64,000 nucleotides of DNA from Sporolactobacillus sp. CQH2019 (GTDB lineage Bacteria; Bacillota; Bacilli; Bacillales; Sporolactobacillaceae): the NCBI RefSeq assembly GCF_028765345.1, contig NZ_JARAJZ010000002.1, forward strand, positions 5,942 to 69,941, given 5' to 3'. The translations under genes were made by a program, and so were the position numbers. Within the stretch, counting starts at the first letter, position 1. Each line of letters opens with the position of its first letter. A model generated the notes under the pieces. It did no database searches. It was not told the DNA's origin and was given only the letters and a program-made list of their open reading frames with translations. Shown here piece by piece: positions 53,032 through 61,689 of the stretch.

Positions 53032-53297
53032 AAAGTAATAAGTACACCGTTATTCCTTTACATTTTTCACAAGATATCAATCTAATACGTTTGATACCTA
53101 AATTTATATTATCGTTTGCCTTTTACTACTAAACAATCCTATCTTCGTACCCATTGTTCTTTTTCTATTAAAAAAGAAAATCCACTATATGTTCCGGAGG
53201 CCCCTAAATATAAAGCTCCTGGATGCCCCCCTTTATCTTCTGAAGCGAAAAATCACTTTAAGAGATCTTACTGTGAGTATTAAAATAATGGGATAGT

Positions 53298-53450
53298 CTA
53301 TATAAACAGAAAGGGGAAAGCCGGCAGATGGATTAGACTGCCGACGATACCCGATAAAATGATGAACGCAGCCAGAATCAGTGCAAAAGGGAAAAAAACG
53401 GTGAATAGTTTCTCGATAATGCATTTTCTGCCGATCCGGTACCGTTTCAT
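53298..53450 (-). CDS. small membrane protein
   Basis: Fifty codons start MKRYRIGRKCIIEKLFTVFF, continue with a 20-residue hydrophobic segment (ALILAAFIILSGIVGSLIHL) and end FPFLFI. GAAAGG lies upstream of the ATG. A positively charged N-terminus before one helix is typical for a real small membrane protein. Function unknown. Confidence 0.5.
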   Translation of the reverse strand: MKRYRIGRKCIIEKLFTVFFPFALILAAFIILSGIVGSLIHLPAFPFLFI

Positions 53451-53666
53451 CCGATTGAATCCTTTCTCGCAGTAACACGGGAATAGAGATCAGCGAACCT
53501 ATTCGGATGAACGCCCCACTATAAATTCATAAATCGCCATCATTATAATTATCCCTGTGAATGAACTGAACTTCATTGCAGCAGATTGAGATAAAGATGT
53601 TTGTGCCGGTCATATTTTCAAACGGCGGATAGAATTTGCCTCTATAGATGCCCGATCTGCCTTTCA

Positions 53667-54617
53667 TTACTGATCTTCGGCCTTATAAGCACGCAGTGTT
53701 TGCGCCAGTCCCTGCCGGAAAGGTGTCCTGACGATCGGTCCGACCCGTTTCCGATATTTTTCTCCGCTTAGGATAAAACCCTCTTTCGTAAGATACATGA
53801 TTTCCGTGACTTCCCGCATGAACGGATCGAAAAGTCCGATCAATGCGATCATCCACGTATGCAGCGGAATGGCTCTTTTCCGCCGACCCGTGATTTCCCG
53901 GACAATCTTAACGATCTCTTTTCCCGAAATGAGACCTGAACCGGGAATATTCCAGTTTTCACGGGACGTATCGTCCCGCTCCGCCAGGCTGACGATCATT
54001 TGGGCTGCATCCGGCAGATAAATGTACTCCCGCCGTGTGGTCAGATTCCCGATAAAAAACGCGATACGGTGTCTTGTCAATCCTTCAAGGGTCGGCTGTA
54101 AATAAGCGCTTTGCGAAGTCGGGCCGTAGTAATCCGGCAATCTGACAATGAGCGGCCGAGCGTTGCGCCATTGATCGCTGAATATCAATTTTTCATAAGC
54201 CAGGCGAATTTTCCCCTTTTGTGTGTGCGGGTGTTTCGGGTGAGCCTCATTCCCTTCGGCAACTTGATGGCCGTAGACGTAGATACCGTCAATCACCACG
54301 ATTTTTTTATGCAGACGATCGGCTGCCGTCATCACGCTTTGACCCATCGGCAACAGTTTATTTTTCATTTCCTGATAGTTGACATTCGCACAATGGAAAA
54401 TGACATCGGCATCTTTTGCTGCATCGGCAACCGTGTCGGCGTCGAAAACGTCGCCGGTCGCGTAAGAAAGCTGCTGCCGATTGTAGGCGGCAAATATTTT
54501 TTTCATCTTCTGCTGCGAGCGCCCGAAAGCAATCACATGGCTTCCTCTGGCGATGAGTTCCGCAACGATGGCCTGGCCTATTCCTCCGGTGGCTCCCAAT
54601 ACAAGGGCTCTTTCCAT
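53667..54617 (-). CDS. NAD(P)-dependent epimerase/oxidoreductase (extended SDR type)
   Basis: The 316-residue protein has the Rossmann start ALVLGATGGIGQAIVAELIA, VIFHCANVNYQEM near residue 95 and YGHQVAEGNE, in place of the usual Tyr-x-x-x-Lys context. It belongs to the NAD-dependent epimerase/dehydratase-like group. Substrate unknown. GGAGAG precedes the ATG. It follows a TetR gene in the same direction, with similar operator-like sequences before each. Confidence 0.85.
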   Translation of the reverse strand: MERALVLGATGGIGQAIVAELIARGSHVIAFGRSQQKMKKIFAAYNRQQLSYATGDVFDADTVADAAKDADVIFHCANVNYQEMKNKLLPMGQSVMTAADRLHKKIVVIDGIYVYGHQVAEGNEAHPKHPHTQKGKIRLAYEKLIFSDQWRNARPLIVRLPDYYGPTSQSAYLQPTLEGLTRHRIAFFIGNLTTRREYIYLPDAAQMIVSLAERDDTSRENWNIPGSGLISGKEIVKIVREITGRRKRAIPLHTWMIALIGLFDPFMREVTEIMYLTKEGFILSGEKYRKRVGPIVRTPFRQGLAQTLRAYKAEDQ

Positions 54618-54638
54618 TCGTAGATCTCTCCTTTAAAT

Positions 54639-54656
54639 TTAGTGATCAATCAATAA
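54639..54656. promoter_or_regulatory. TetR operator-like site before the epimerase gene
   Basis: On the minus strand TTATTGATTGATCACTAA agrees with 55236-55253 at 14 of 18 positions and contains a TTGATTGATCA core. It lies 22-39 bases before the epimerase start. Confidence 0.5.
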
Positions 54657-54687
54657 CTTAATGTGCCAAAAAAATTGCCTTTCTCCG

Positions 54688-55212
54688 TTATTTTTCCGCC
54701 GCTTGTTTCTCCATCAATTCCGGTAATTCAAGGAAAAAGGAAATGTTGCAGAGTATGCCCTCGGCCATAAGCCGAGTGACCTCCCGCTCGGCATTCTTGA
54801 TTCCGGCTTCCCGAAATCGGTTGAGCACATTCTTTCGAATCAGCAGCAGGCCCCGACGTGTAACTGCCATTATCGCAGCTTCAGGCACGGACAGACCGAT
54901 GACTTGCAAAGCAACTTCGTACGGGCGGGAATCCGACAAATTTTCGTAAGCGGCGATCATCGCTTCGATGAGATGATCGGGATCGGCTTTCACGTTTTGA
55001 AGGGATCGGTTAATCCGTTCGTAAGCTCTGCTCAGCGCCGTTTCAAACAGTACTTCTTTTGTCTTAAAAAATTTAAACACATACGGCTGTGAAATACCCG
55101 CCTTCTCCGCGATGAGCGCGGTTGTCGTTTGATAATATCCTCTTTTCGCAAAAACTTCCAGACCGGCTTCGATAATCTCTTCTTCGCGATTCCCCCTTTT
55201 CGGACGGCTCAT
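54688..55212 (-). CDS. TetR/AcrR-family regulator
   Basis: The 174-residue protein has the TetR helix-turn-helix (EIIEAGLEVFAKRGYYQTTT, ALIAEKAGISQPYVFKFFKT) and a helical ligand domain. GGAG precedes the ATG. Matching operator-like sequences before this gene and the epimerase gene suggest that it represses both. Confidence 0.9.
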   Translation of the reverse strand: MSRPKRGNREEEIIEAGLEVFAKRGYYQTTTALIAEKAGISQPYVFKFFKTKEVLFETALSRAYERINRSLQNVKADPDHLIEAMIAAYENLSDSRPYEVALQVIGLSVPEAAIMAVTRRGLLLIRKNVLNRFREAGIKNAEREVTRLMAEGILCNISFFLELPELMEKQAAEK

Positions 55213-55235
55213 GTTCTATCTCCTTCTGCAATAAG

Positions 55236-55253
55236 TTATTGGTCGATAAATAA
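55236..55253. promoter_or_regulatory. TetR operator-like site before tetR
   Basis: TTATTGGTCGATAAATAA stands 24 bases upstream of the TetR start codon and resembles the site before the epimerase gene. Confidence 0.5.
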
Positions 55254-55560
55254 ATAATAACTGATCGGATAATCCTTGTCAAGAAAAAACGTTCTTCGCC
55301 ATTGAGGTAAAATTTTTCTCAGACAGAAAAAGACTTCCTTTCTTCTATAAGCCCCTTTCCCTCTGAGCCGCCGCAGGCCGACACCCTGGTTGACCGTGAC
55401 ATTGGGCTACCTGCCGAGACATCTCTTAATCGAAATTTCCACAGGCTGTTACCGATATATTTATCCTGGCTCGGGGTAATCCCTGTATAGATTTTGCTGA
55501 AGTAGGTTAGTTAACCCATACATTTTATGGTTTATTGACCATCCCAAAAGGTGTAAAAAA
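55254..55560. other. intergenic region
   Basis: I see no gene or signal in these 307 bases. Confidence 0.35.
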
Positions 55561-55887
55561 ATGAACAGAAGATTACATTTGAATAAGCCGCCCCTTCCCC
55601 AGGTCGATCTGACCAAAGCGGAGATCATCCATCTAAAGAGGGGAAGCGGAAAAACCGTACAGCAGGCATCCATGCCGTTAATCATGCCCGCTCATGCCTA
55701 CTCAGGAACGCAAGTTGTGCATGGACCCGCCCCGTTATAAACAAAAAGTCCCGAAAAACCACCTGCGGAAGAATTTTCGGAATGGTTGAATAAGAATATA
55801 AAGATAGAAGGAACGGAGGATGTCGTCGGCGGACTTTTTACAAAGCTGGAAAGCTCAGTCGTGCAGCTGAAAACAGCAGCAAAATAA
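55561..55887 (+). pseudogene. small gene interrupted by an in-frame TAA
   Basis: ATG 55561 opens 59 codons (MNRRLHLNKPPLPQVDLTKA ... QVVHGPAPL), then TAA at 55738. The same frame runs on for 48 codons (KPPAEEFSEWLNKNIKIEG ... LESSVVQLKTAAK) to TAA at 55885. Both parts look coding, so a 108-codon gene has probably gained a nonsense mutation. I see no clear ribosome site and do not know the family. Confidence 0.45.
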
Positions 55888-55935
55888 ACAGCTGGTTTTT
55901 AGCCGGCAAGTGTATAAAAAGCTATAAAATTAAAA

Positions 55936-55971
55936 TCCTCAAAAATCGTATCATATCAACGATCTTGAGGA
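55936..55971. repeat. 36-base hairpin repeat, copy 2
   Basis: TCCTCAAAAATCG pairs with CGATCTTGAGGA over an 11-base loop. Same length and arms as 50822-50857. It lies between the broken gene and the tRNA cluster and could work as a terminator. Confidence 0.55.
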
Positions 55972-55999
55972 ATTATAAAAAGTCATAAAAATCCCTGAT

Positions 56000-56089
56000 C
56001 GGAGGAAGAGGGATTTGAACCCCCGCGAGCCGTGAAGCCCCTGTCGGTTTTCAAGACCGATCCCTTCAGCCAAGCTTGGGTATTCCTCC
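56000..56089 (-). tRNA. tRNA-Ser (UGA)
   Basis: The minus strand folds as a class II tRNA with acceptor GGAGGAA, the anticodon TGA in TCTTGAAAA, a long variable arm (ACAGGGGCTTCACGGCTCGC) and a T arm GGGGGTTCAAATCCC. G discriminator. CCA is not encoded. Confidence 0.95.
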
Positions 56090-56100
56090 AAAACAAATGG

Positions 56101-56174
56101 TGGACCCTGTAGGACTCGAACCTACGACCGGACGGTTATGGGCCGTCTGCTCTAACCAACTGAGCTAAGGGTCC
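56101..56174 (-). tRNA. tRNA with CAT anticodon, probably tRNA-Ile2 (lysidine)
   Basis: The body GGACCCTTAGCTCAGTTGG with loop CCCATAA resembles Bacillus tRNA-Ile(CAU), whose C34 is changed to lysidine. The elongator Met tRNA is separately present at 56267, which supports this. CCA is not encoded. Confidence 0.85.
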
Positions 56175-56177
56175 AAC

Positions 56178-56252
56178 GGGCGGTTAGTGGGGATCGAACC
56201 CACGCGTGCCGGAACCACAATCCGGTGTGTTAACCACTTCACCATAACCGCC
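56178..56252 (-). tRNA. tRNA-His (GUG)
   Basis: The minus strand reads GGCGGTTATGGTGAAGTGG with anticodon GTG in ATTGTGGT and the 3' end CCGCCC, whose C73 and 5' G fit tRNA-His. Confidence 0.95.
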
Positions 56253-56266
56253 ATTAGAAAAAAAAA

Positions 56267-56340
56267 TAGCGGCGGGGGGGATCGAACCCTCGACCTTACG
56301 GGTATGAACCGTATGCTCTAGCCAGCTGAGCTACACCGCC
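56267..56340 (-). tRNA. tRNA-Met (CAU), elongator
   Basis: The body GGCGGTGTAGCTCAGCTGGC with anticodon CAT in GTTCATACC and the 3' end CCGCCGCTA matches the Bacillus elongator Met tRNA. Confidence 0.92.
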
Positions 56341-56341
56341 A

Positions 56342-56416
56342 TGGCTCCACAGGTAGGGTTCGAACCTACGACCGATCGGTTAACAGCCGATTGCTCTGCC
56401 GCTGAGCTACTGTGGA
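56342..56416 (-). tRNA. tRNA-Asn (GUU)
   Basis: The body TCCACAGTAGCTCAGCGGC with anticodon GTT in CTGTTAACC and T arm GTAGGTTCGAACCCTAC is tRNA-Asn. Unlike its four neighbours it encodes the 3' CCA. It is the promoter-proximal gene of the five. Confidence 0.95.
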
Positions 56417-56652
56417 ATAAATTCAGAACAAGAACTAATTTAACACAAGCCGTCACGCCTGTCAATATTTGTTGAAAGCAGCCGATTCTCTTTCAACGAC
56501 AAATGTTAATATACCATACTGGCCCGGATTTGACAACATTTTTTTGCGTTTCTTTCCCGGATCGTGTTTCACTTCCGCGTTTATCAGGAACCGAGTACCT
56601 ATTCGGTGAATACATATAGATACAAAAAGTTTGAAAGAGGTGAAGGCTGATT

Positions 56653-56814
56653 ATGGATCGTACACAAGGGGCCGTCGTGCTTAACGAAAAAAGCAAAGTG
56701 GTCGCAGCTGCTCTTTATCTTGGAGGTGTCCTGTTCTTTTTAGTCGGTTCAATCATTGCATTATCGGCAGCCTATCGTTCTTACGTGTTTGCGACAGAAG
56801 ATATTTCTGTGTGA
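56653..56814 (+). CDS. small single-helix membrane protein
   Basis: The 53-residue protein starts MDRTQGAVVLNEKSKVVAAA and has one hydrophobic helix (LYLGGVLFFLVGSIIALSAA) with a short tail. AGAGGTGAAGG lies nine bases before the ATG. It diverges from the tRNA cluster. Function unknown. Confidence 0.65.
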   Translation: MDRTQGAVVLNEKSKVVAAALYLGGVLFFLVGSIIALSAAYRSYVFATEDISV

Positions 56815-56919
56815 ATGCTTTTCCCCCCCATTCTTCATTCCGCCTGCAATCGAAAAATGAAAAAGACAGTTACATCCGGTCGGATCTAGCTGCTTTTTCA
56901 CTTTATCGGTTCCCATCTT

Positions 56920-57555
56920 TTAAATTTTATCGATCACGATTCTGGTTCCGTCTACGGAGACAACCTGTACCGGCATATTTTCCTCAAGAAAAGCACCGTC
57001 CGTAATGGCACTGTATCTTTTTCCATCAATGGCGACCGTGCCGACCGGATGAAAGGGCGTCACCGTCATGCCCCGCCTGCCGACCAGTTCCCGATAGTCC
57101 CTGTTCATCGATATATAGCCCTTATCGCTGGAAAGCCGGTCCTGAAGAGTCAGCTTTTCCAGATAGTCGCGCTTCGGAAGCCACTTATTAAAGAGAAAGG
57201 AACCGCACGTACCGATGGCAAACGCAATCGCCACCAGCATGCCGTACAGTAACGACGGCGCCGGAAGCGCACAGGCGATAATCATCAGAATAAAGCCCAG
57301 GATGGCAATCACACCTGTAGTAAAAAGTTTCCCGTCAATAATAATCAGAAGGAGTCCTCCGACAAGCAGCAGGACGATCCACGGCGATGCCTGATCGGTA
57401 AGAAAATAGGAAAAATAATAAATAAACAGTCCACTGCCGATGACGGCGAAAAGACCCTTTGCTTTGACCATGAGTTCGGCAAATAAAAAAGCGGATGCAA
57501 ACAGGATGATGAAAAAACCGCTTGCGGGATATGCCAATAAACTCAAATCGGGCAC
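56920..57555 (-). CDS. NfeD-family membrane protein
   Basis: The protein of up to 211 residues has four or five transmembrane helices (residues about 10-130) and a C-terminal OB-fold NfeD domain (LVGRRGMTVTPFHPVGTVAI, then VQVVSVDGTRIVIDKI). NfeD proteins partner with stomatin/flotillin-like proteins in membrane microdomains. No flotillin gene is adjacent here. TTG 57546 fits the AGAAGG spacing better than GTG 57555. Confidence 0.85.
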   Translation of the reverse strand: MPDLSLLAYPASGFFIILFASAFLFAELMVKAKGLFAVIGSGLFIYYFSYFLTDQASPWIVLLLVGGLLLIIIDGKLFTTGVIAILGFILMIIACALPAPSLLYGMLVAIAFAIGTCGSFLFNKWLPKRDYLEKLTLQDRLSSDKGYISMNRDYRELVGRRGMTVTPFHPVGTVAIDGKRYSAITDGAFLEENMPVQVVSVDGTRIVIDKI

Positions 57556-57771
57556 CTTCTTTCAGCCGGCCGGAGAAAGGCAAAGTACGTCGGATGAGAG
57601 ACAAAACACGGCTTTCTTTCCCCGCCTTCCCTTCTTTTCAAATAATTTGACCGGTCTCTTTTCATTAAACCATACGCAGAGTCCGGCGAAAAGCTTCTTT
57701 TAAATATTTTTTAAAAAAAGTGAATAGTGATTGGATTCAATGCGTATAGATGACTACGAGGAGATGATCGG

Positions 57772-58095
57772 ATGAAAAGACGAATTTTTACCCTACTGTT
57801 CTTAATTGCTTGTTGGACAAGCTATACCGATCTGACATCCGGATCGCTGCCGGCCGGAACCGCGGCGCATGCCTCCGCTGCCTCCGCTCAATCCGTAAAA
57901 GTTCAGATTCCTTCCCAAAGAATCACCGTAGCGCCCGGAGACACACTGCTTTCGGTTGCGGAACGTATCAATAAGACATCCCCTTCCATTGATCAAGTGA
58001 TCAAGGATTTCGCCATTTTAAATCCGTCGGTCGACCCGAACCATCTGCAGATTGGGCGAACGTATGCGTTTCCCTATTACGACCGTCAGCCTTAA
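57772..58095 (+). CDS. exported LysM-domain protein
   Basis: The 107-residue protein has a signal peptide (MKRRIFTLLFLIACWTSYTD, cleavage after an Ala-rich region near residue 36) and one LysM module (ITVAPGDTLLSVAERINKTS ... LQIGRTYAFPYY). It likely binds peptidoglycan at the cell surface or spore. GAGGAGATGATCGG precedes the ATG. In Bacillus the yqfQ coat-protein gene occupies the slot beside ispG, but this protein is not obviously YqfQ. Confidence 0.82.
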   Translation: MKRRIFTLLFLIACWTSYTDLTSGSLPAGTAAHASAASAQSVKVQIPSQRITVAPGDTLLSVAERINKTSPSIDQVIKDFAILNPSVDPNHLQIGRTYAFPYYDRQP

Positions 58096-58259
58096 CAAAA
58101 AATCAGCGAATCATTTTCTCGCTACACAGCCGGTGTCTTGATTGTCCATGCCGCATGGAAATGTCAAAAGGCGGCAGCTCCGCTCGATTCATGATATACT
58201 GTTTCTGTGTGAAAATGCCGCAGATAATTCATTCTTACCCATAAAGGAGCGGATGGTTC

Positions 58260-59369
58260 GTGTCAGAAATTACGCACCGGACGAAAACGAGAAAAGTGAG
58301 AGTCGGGAATCTAACCATTGGCGGATCCAATGAAGTCATCATACAAAGCATGACAACAACAAAAACACGCGACGTTGCGGCAACCGTTGCTCAGATCAGA
58401 AGGCTTGAAGAAGCAGGATGCCAGATGGTCCGCGTCGCCTGTCCGACCATGGAGGATGCGCTGGCCATACCGGAGATCAAGCGCAGGATCCATATTCCGC
58501 TTGTCGTCGATATTCACTTCAACTATAAACTTGCTTTGAAAGCGATCGAGGGCGGTGCCGACAAAATCCGCATCAATCCAGGAAATATCGGAAAAAAAGA
58601 GAATGTTGAAGCCGTTGTCCGTGCGGCGAAAGCCAGGCACATCCCGATCCGGATCGGCGTCAACGCCGGATCACTGGAAAAACACATTCTGGATAAATAC
58701 GGTTATCCGACTGCGGACGGAATGGTCGAAAGCGCGCTGCATCATATCAAAATTCTTGAAGACCTTGATTTTCATGATATCATCGTCTCGCTGAAGGCTT
58801 CGAACATTCATCTGGCAGTCGCGGCCTATGAGAAGGCCGCCCGCACGTTCAACTATCCGCTGCATCTCGGCATCACGGAATCCGGAACCAAGTTTTCCGG
58901 CAGTATCAAGAGCGCGGCCGGGCTGGGCATTTTGCTGAACGAAGGCATCGGCAATACTATGCGGATTTCCTTATCGGCCGACCCTGTCGAAGAAATCAAA
59001 GTTTGCCGCGAATTGCTTAAAACTTTCGGCCTGACCAATGCCGCGACGCTGATCTCCTGTCCGACATGCGGCCGTATCCAGATTGATTTGATCAAGATTG
59101 CCAACGAAGTGGAAGACTACATCGACCATATCAACGCGCCGATTAAGGTCTCGGTACTCGGCTGTGCGGTCAACGGCCCGGGCGAAGCGCGGGAAGCCGA
59201 TATCGGCATCGCCGGGGGCCGCGGAGAAGGCCTTCTGTTCAGACACGGAGAAGTCATTCGCAAAGTACCCGAAGATCGGATGGTCGAAGAGCTGAAAATC
59301 GAGATCGACAAACTTGCCGACGAATATTTTGCCAGGAAGAAAGCGGAACAGGCAGAGATCAAGGGCTGA
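58260..59369 (+). CDS. ispG: 4-hydroxy-3-methylbut-2-enyl diphosphate synthase (MEP pathway)
   Basis: The 369-residue protein is IspG/GcpE. It has the TIM-barrel start [39 protein letters not shown], and the C-terminal Fe-S domain with [12 protein letters not shown] and [17 protein letters not shown]. The three cysteines and a Glu bind the [4Fe-4S] cluster. It converts MEcPP to HMBPP for isoprenoid synthesis with reduced flavodoxin or ferredoxin. GTG 58260 follows AAAGGAG. A group II intron relic begins 10 bases beyond its stop, on the other strand. Confidence 0.96.
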   Translation: MSEITHRTKTRKVRVGNLTIGGSNEVIIQSMTTTKTRDVAATVAQIRRLEEAGCQMVRVACPTMEDALAIPEIKRRIHIPLVVDIHFNYKLALKAIEGGADKIRINPGNIGKKENVEAVVRAAKARHIPIRIGVNAGSLEKHILDKYGYPTADGMVESALHHIKILEDLDFHDIIVSLKASNIHLAVAAYEKAARTFNYPLHLGITESGTKFSGSIKSAAGLGILLNEGIGNTMRISLSADPVEEIKVCRELLKTFGLTNAATLISCPTCGRIQIDLIKIANEVEDYIDHINAPIKVSVLGCAVNGPGEAREADIGIAGGRGEGLLFRHGEVIRKVPEDRMVEELKIEIDKLADEYFARKKAEQAEIKG

Positions 59370-59378
59370 GAGGATCGA

Positions 59379-60448
59379 GTAGGAGGCAGTTCACACTGCC
59401 GGCCTCTCACACCACCGTACGTACGGATCCGTATACGGCGGTTCAATAACTTAAGCACTTTGAATAGGCTGGAGTGTCTGGGAAAGATTCATTAATCCAA
59501 GATGCTCCAGTTTTTCATTCGTCAGGGTGTAACAGAGCGTCATGAGCACTGCGATGCGGCCTGAAACCATAGCTATGATCTGAGAACACCCCTTCAAACA
59601 TGGGCCTCATCACTTGAGCCACTGCCTGCTGGATCACTCGATCAACAACGGTCGGTATGCCGAGTTTGCGCTTAGAGCCATCCGGTTTGGGTATTTCTAC
59701 ACGTTTGACCGGAGTTGGTTTCTAGGTCCCTTTGCGCCATGATGCTAATCATTCATCCCGATGTTCTTTGAGATAAGGCAGTGCCTCTTCTACGGTCATT
59801 CCGTCAATTCCTGCCGCCCCCTTATGACACTTCACCCGAAGATAGGCCTGATTCAGGTTCTTTCGCGACAGGACACGCTCCATCATTGAAGTGCCGCTCT
59901 CAGCTGCACCTTCACCAGAAGCCATACTGCGCGCCCCGGAGTACTCTTGGCCTTCCCTGCCTGCCCTCTTCCGGCGGTCAGCTTGATGTTCTGTTTTCTG
60001 CGATTGTCGCACGGCTTCCACCTCCAGTATCAGTGAGAATTGTTATTGTTCGGTCCTTCACTGCCAAAGACAGCTGCTATGACCTCGGCTGACTTCTGCA
60101 TCATTCAGCCGCCCATCACTGCACGGTTTGTCGCTGTAGGACTTTTCGTCCTTCTTGTCGGCCACGTATGATACAGATCTCCCCGGGTAAGAGCGATAAC
60201 CTTCGTGCCATGTAACTGCCAGCTCTACGACTCGTCATTTTGAGCGGTATCGGACTTGGGTTTGTTTGGCAACCTGATCCATGACGTGTAACCTTATAGC
60301 TGGTTCTTGTGCATCCGTTCAGCACTTTGCCTGAGACTTCCTTCAGATCCTCCCTCACAGGAGACACTCTTGTCCTCAGCTGGTAGTTCCGACCGCTACG
60401 GTCTACAGCGGACTTTCACCGCCAAGTTATCGCCCATGCCGGGCGCAC
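59379..60448 (-). mobile_element. decayed group IIC intron
   Basis: On the minus strand the element starts GTGCGCCC and continues with the domain I sequence GGCATGGGCGATAACTTGG and GTGAAAGTCC. It ends with a domain V-like GAACCGCCGTATACGG / CCGTACGTACGGTGG and a domain VI hairpin, finishing CTCCTAC. It is about 1.07 kb, too short for an intron with a full reverse transcriptase. It sits directly behind the terminator stem at 60450-60487, the target typical of class C introns. Confidence 0.82.
59451..60021 (-). pseudogene. ltrA: reverse transcriptase/maturase remnant of the intron
   Basis: The N-terminal part (SRKNLNQAYLRVKCHKGAAG, then IDGMTVEEALPYL) is followed by TGA and TAG stops, then [40 protein letters not shown] and [17 protein letters not shown]. 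The frame then jumps to a C-terminal [19 protein letters not shown]. The catalytic YADD region and maturase domain are deleted, so the intron cannot move by itself. Confidence 0.85.
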
Positions 60449-60449
60449 C

Positions 60450-60487
60450 AAAAAAAGTTCCGGGATTTTAAATCCCGGAACTTTTTC
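60450..60487 (-). terminator. terminator of the nitroreductase gene and intron target
   Basis: GTTCCGGGATTT and AAATCCCGGAAC form a perfect stem flanked by A and T tracts. It ends the nitroreductase transcript, and the intron is inserted immediately after its T tract. Confidence 0.88.
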
Positions 60488-60516
60488 ATTTCAGCGGCAT
60501 TCAGAAGCTCCGACCT

Positions 60517-61095
60517 TTATTCGTTCACCCAGGCCGTTATTTCTTCGACAGACGCTCTGGCCGGTGCCCTAAGCGTATTTCCTTCTTCCGGATAACCGAC
60601 GTAGACACAGCCGATCACAAGTCCCTTGGCGGAAATGCCGAAATTCTGCTTCATCGTGTCGGTATACACCGCATCCCCTGTACGCCACATCGCTCCAAGC
60701 CCCCGCGCATGGGCGGCAAGCAGCATGTTTTCAACGGCACAGGCGGTTGCCGCAATTTCTTCCGTCATTTTTACTTTCGGTTTGTCAGAAGGTTCAGCGG
60801 TTACAACAATAATGACCGGAGAACGTTTTGCCTTGGCTAATCCCTTTTGATATACAGCCTCAAGTGATTCCTTGTCCTTACTTTCCAAATTCTGCTGATT
60901 GGCTTTCCCGTAAACATCCCCCAGTTTATTGCGGCCTTCGCCGGTCAGAACCGTGAAATGCCACGGCTGCGTGTTAAAGTGATTCGGCGCGCGCCGCGCT
61001 GCATCGAGAATTTGTACAATTTCTTCCTTCGGCACCGCCTGGTCCGTCACTTTGCGAACCGAACGTCTTGTATCAATGGCTTCTATTGTTTCCAT
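60517..61095 (-). CDS. nitroreductase-family FMN oxidoreductase
   Basis: The 192-residue protein has TRRSVRKVTDQAV (FMN phosphate contact), ARRAPNHFNTQPWHFTVL and VIGCVYVGYPEEG, the marks of FMN-dependent nitroreductases. It uses NAD(P)H to reduce nitroaromatics, quinones or enones in the cytoplasm. GGAAGGAGATAGC precedes the ATG. Monocistronic, with its own terminator. Confidence 0.9.
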   Translation of the reverse strand: METIEAIDTRRSVRKVTDQAVPKEEIVQILDAARRAPNHFNTQPWHFTVLTGEGRNKLGDVYGKANQQNLESKDKESLEAVYQKGLAKAKRSPVIIVVTAEPSDKPKVKMTEEIAATACAVENMLLAAHARGLGAMWRTGDAVYTDTMKQNFGISAKGLVIGCVYVGYPEEGNTLRAPARASVEEITAWVNE

Positions 61096-61189
61096 GCTAT
61101 CTCCTTCCTTTTTTTCACAATATCATCAACTATTTTCAACGATATTGTAACATATGTCACAATTACAGTGTTAGAAATATGTATCATTC

Positions 61190-61220
61190 AAAAAGACGCT
61201 TTGCAAATTGCAAAGCGCCC
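61190..61220 (-). terminator. terminator after the DUF4190-like gene
   Basis: CGCTTTGCAA and TTGCAAAGCG form a stem-loop. On the minus strand it is followed by TCTTTTTGAA. Confidence 0.75.
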
Positions 61221-61234
61221 TTTCGTTGACCTTT

Positions 61235-61597
61235 TCACCAGAACATCGGCGAAAAAAGTTGGATCAAAACAGCAGCACAGCCAATGCCTATGGCCCAGCC
61301 GCCCAAAGTCCGTGCACCTTCCCGGAAGGCTATATAGCCGACGATGATCCCGACAATGCCGAGAACAATGGGGAGAAAGAATAACGATACGACGGAAAAG
61401 GCAAGCGCAAGCCAGCCCATGCCTCTCCCGTTCTCAAAAACCCGGCGCTCGCCGCTCCTGTGCGCATGATCATGGTCCGCCCGTCCGGCTTCCGGATCAT
61501 ACTGATCGGCCGCCAGCTCTTTTGCGTACTCTTCATTATTGTAAGCATGCTGCTTCCCGTATAATGAATCTTCCTCCAAATGATCCTTATCAGCCAT
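61235..61597 (-). CDS. small membrane protein, DUF4190-like
   Basis: The 120-residue protein has a charged, His/Asp-rich N-terminal half and two hydrophobic helices (LALAFSVVSLFFLPIVLGIV and LGGWAIGIGCAAVLIQLF) separated by GYIAFREGARTLG, as in DUF4190 proteins. GAGGGG precedes the ATG. Function unknown. Confidence 0.75.
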   Translation of the reverse strand: MADKDHLEEDSLYGKQHAYNNEEYAKELAADQYDPEAGRADHDHAHRSGERRVFENGRGMGWLALAFSVVSLFFLPIVLGIVGIIVGYIAFREGARTLGGWAIGIGCAAVLIQLFSPMFW

Positions 61598-61689
61598 AGC
61601 GACCCCTCACTTTCTTTTTAGGATCGTCTATAGTCTGACTCAAATGAATCGATTTAACTGATACAGATTATGGAAACGGAGTGATTCCG

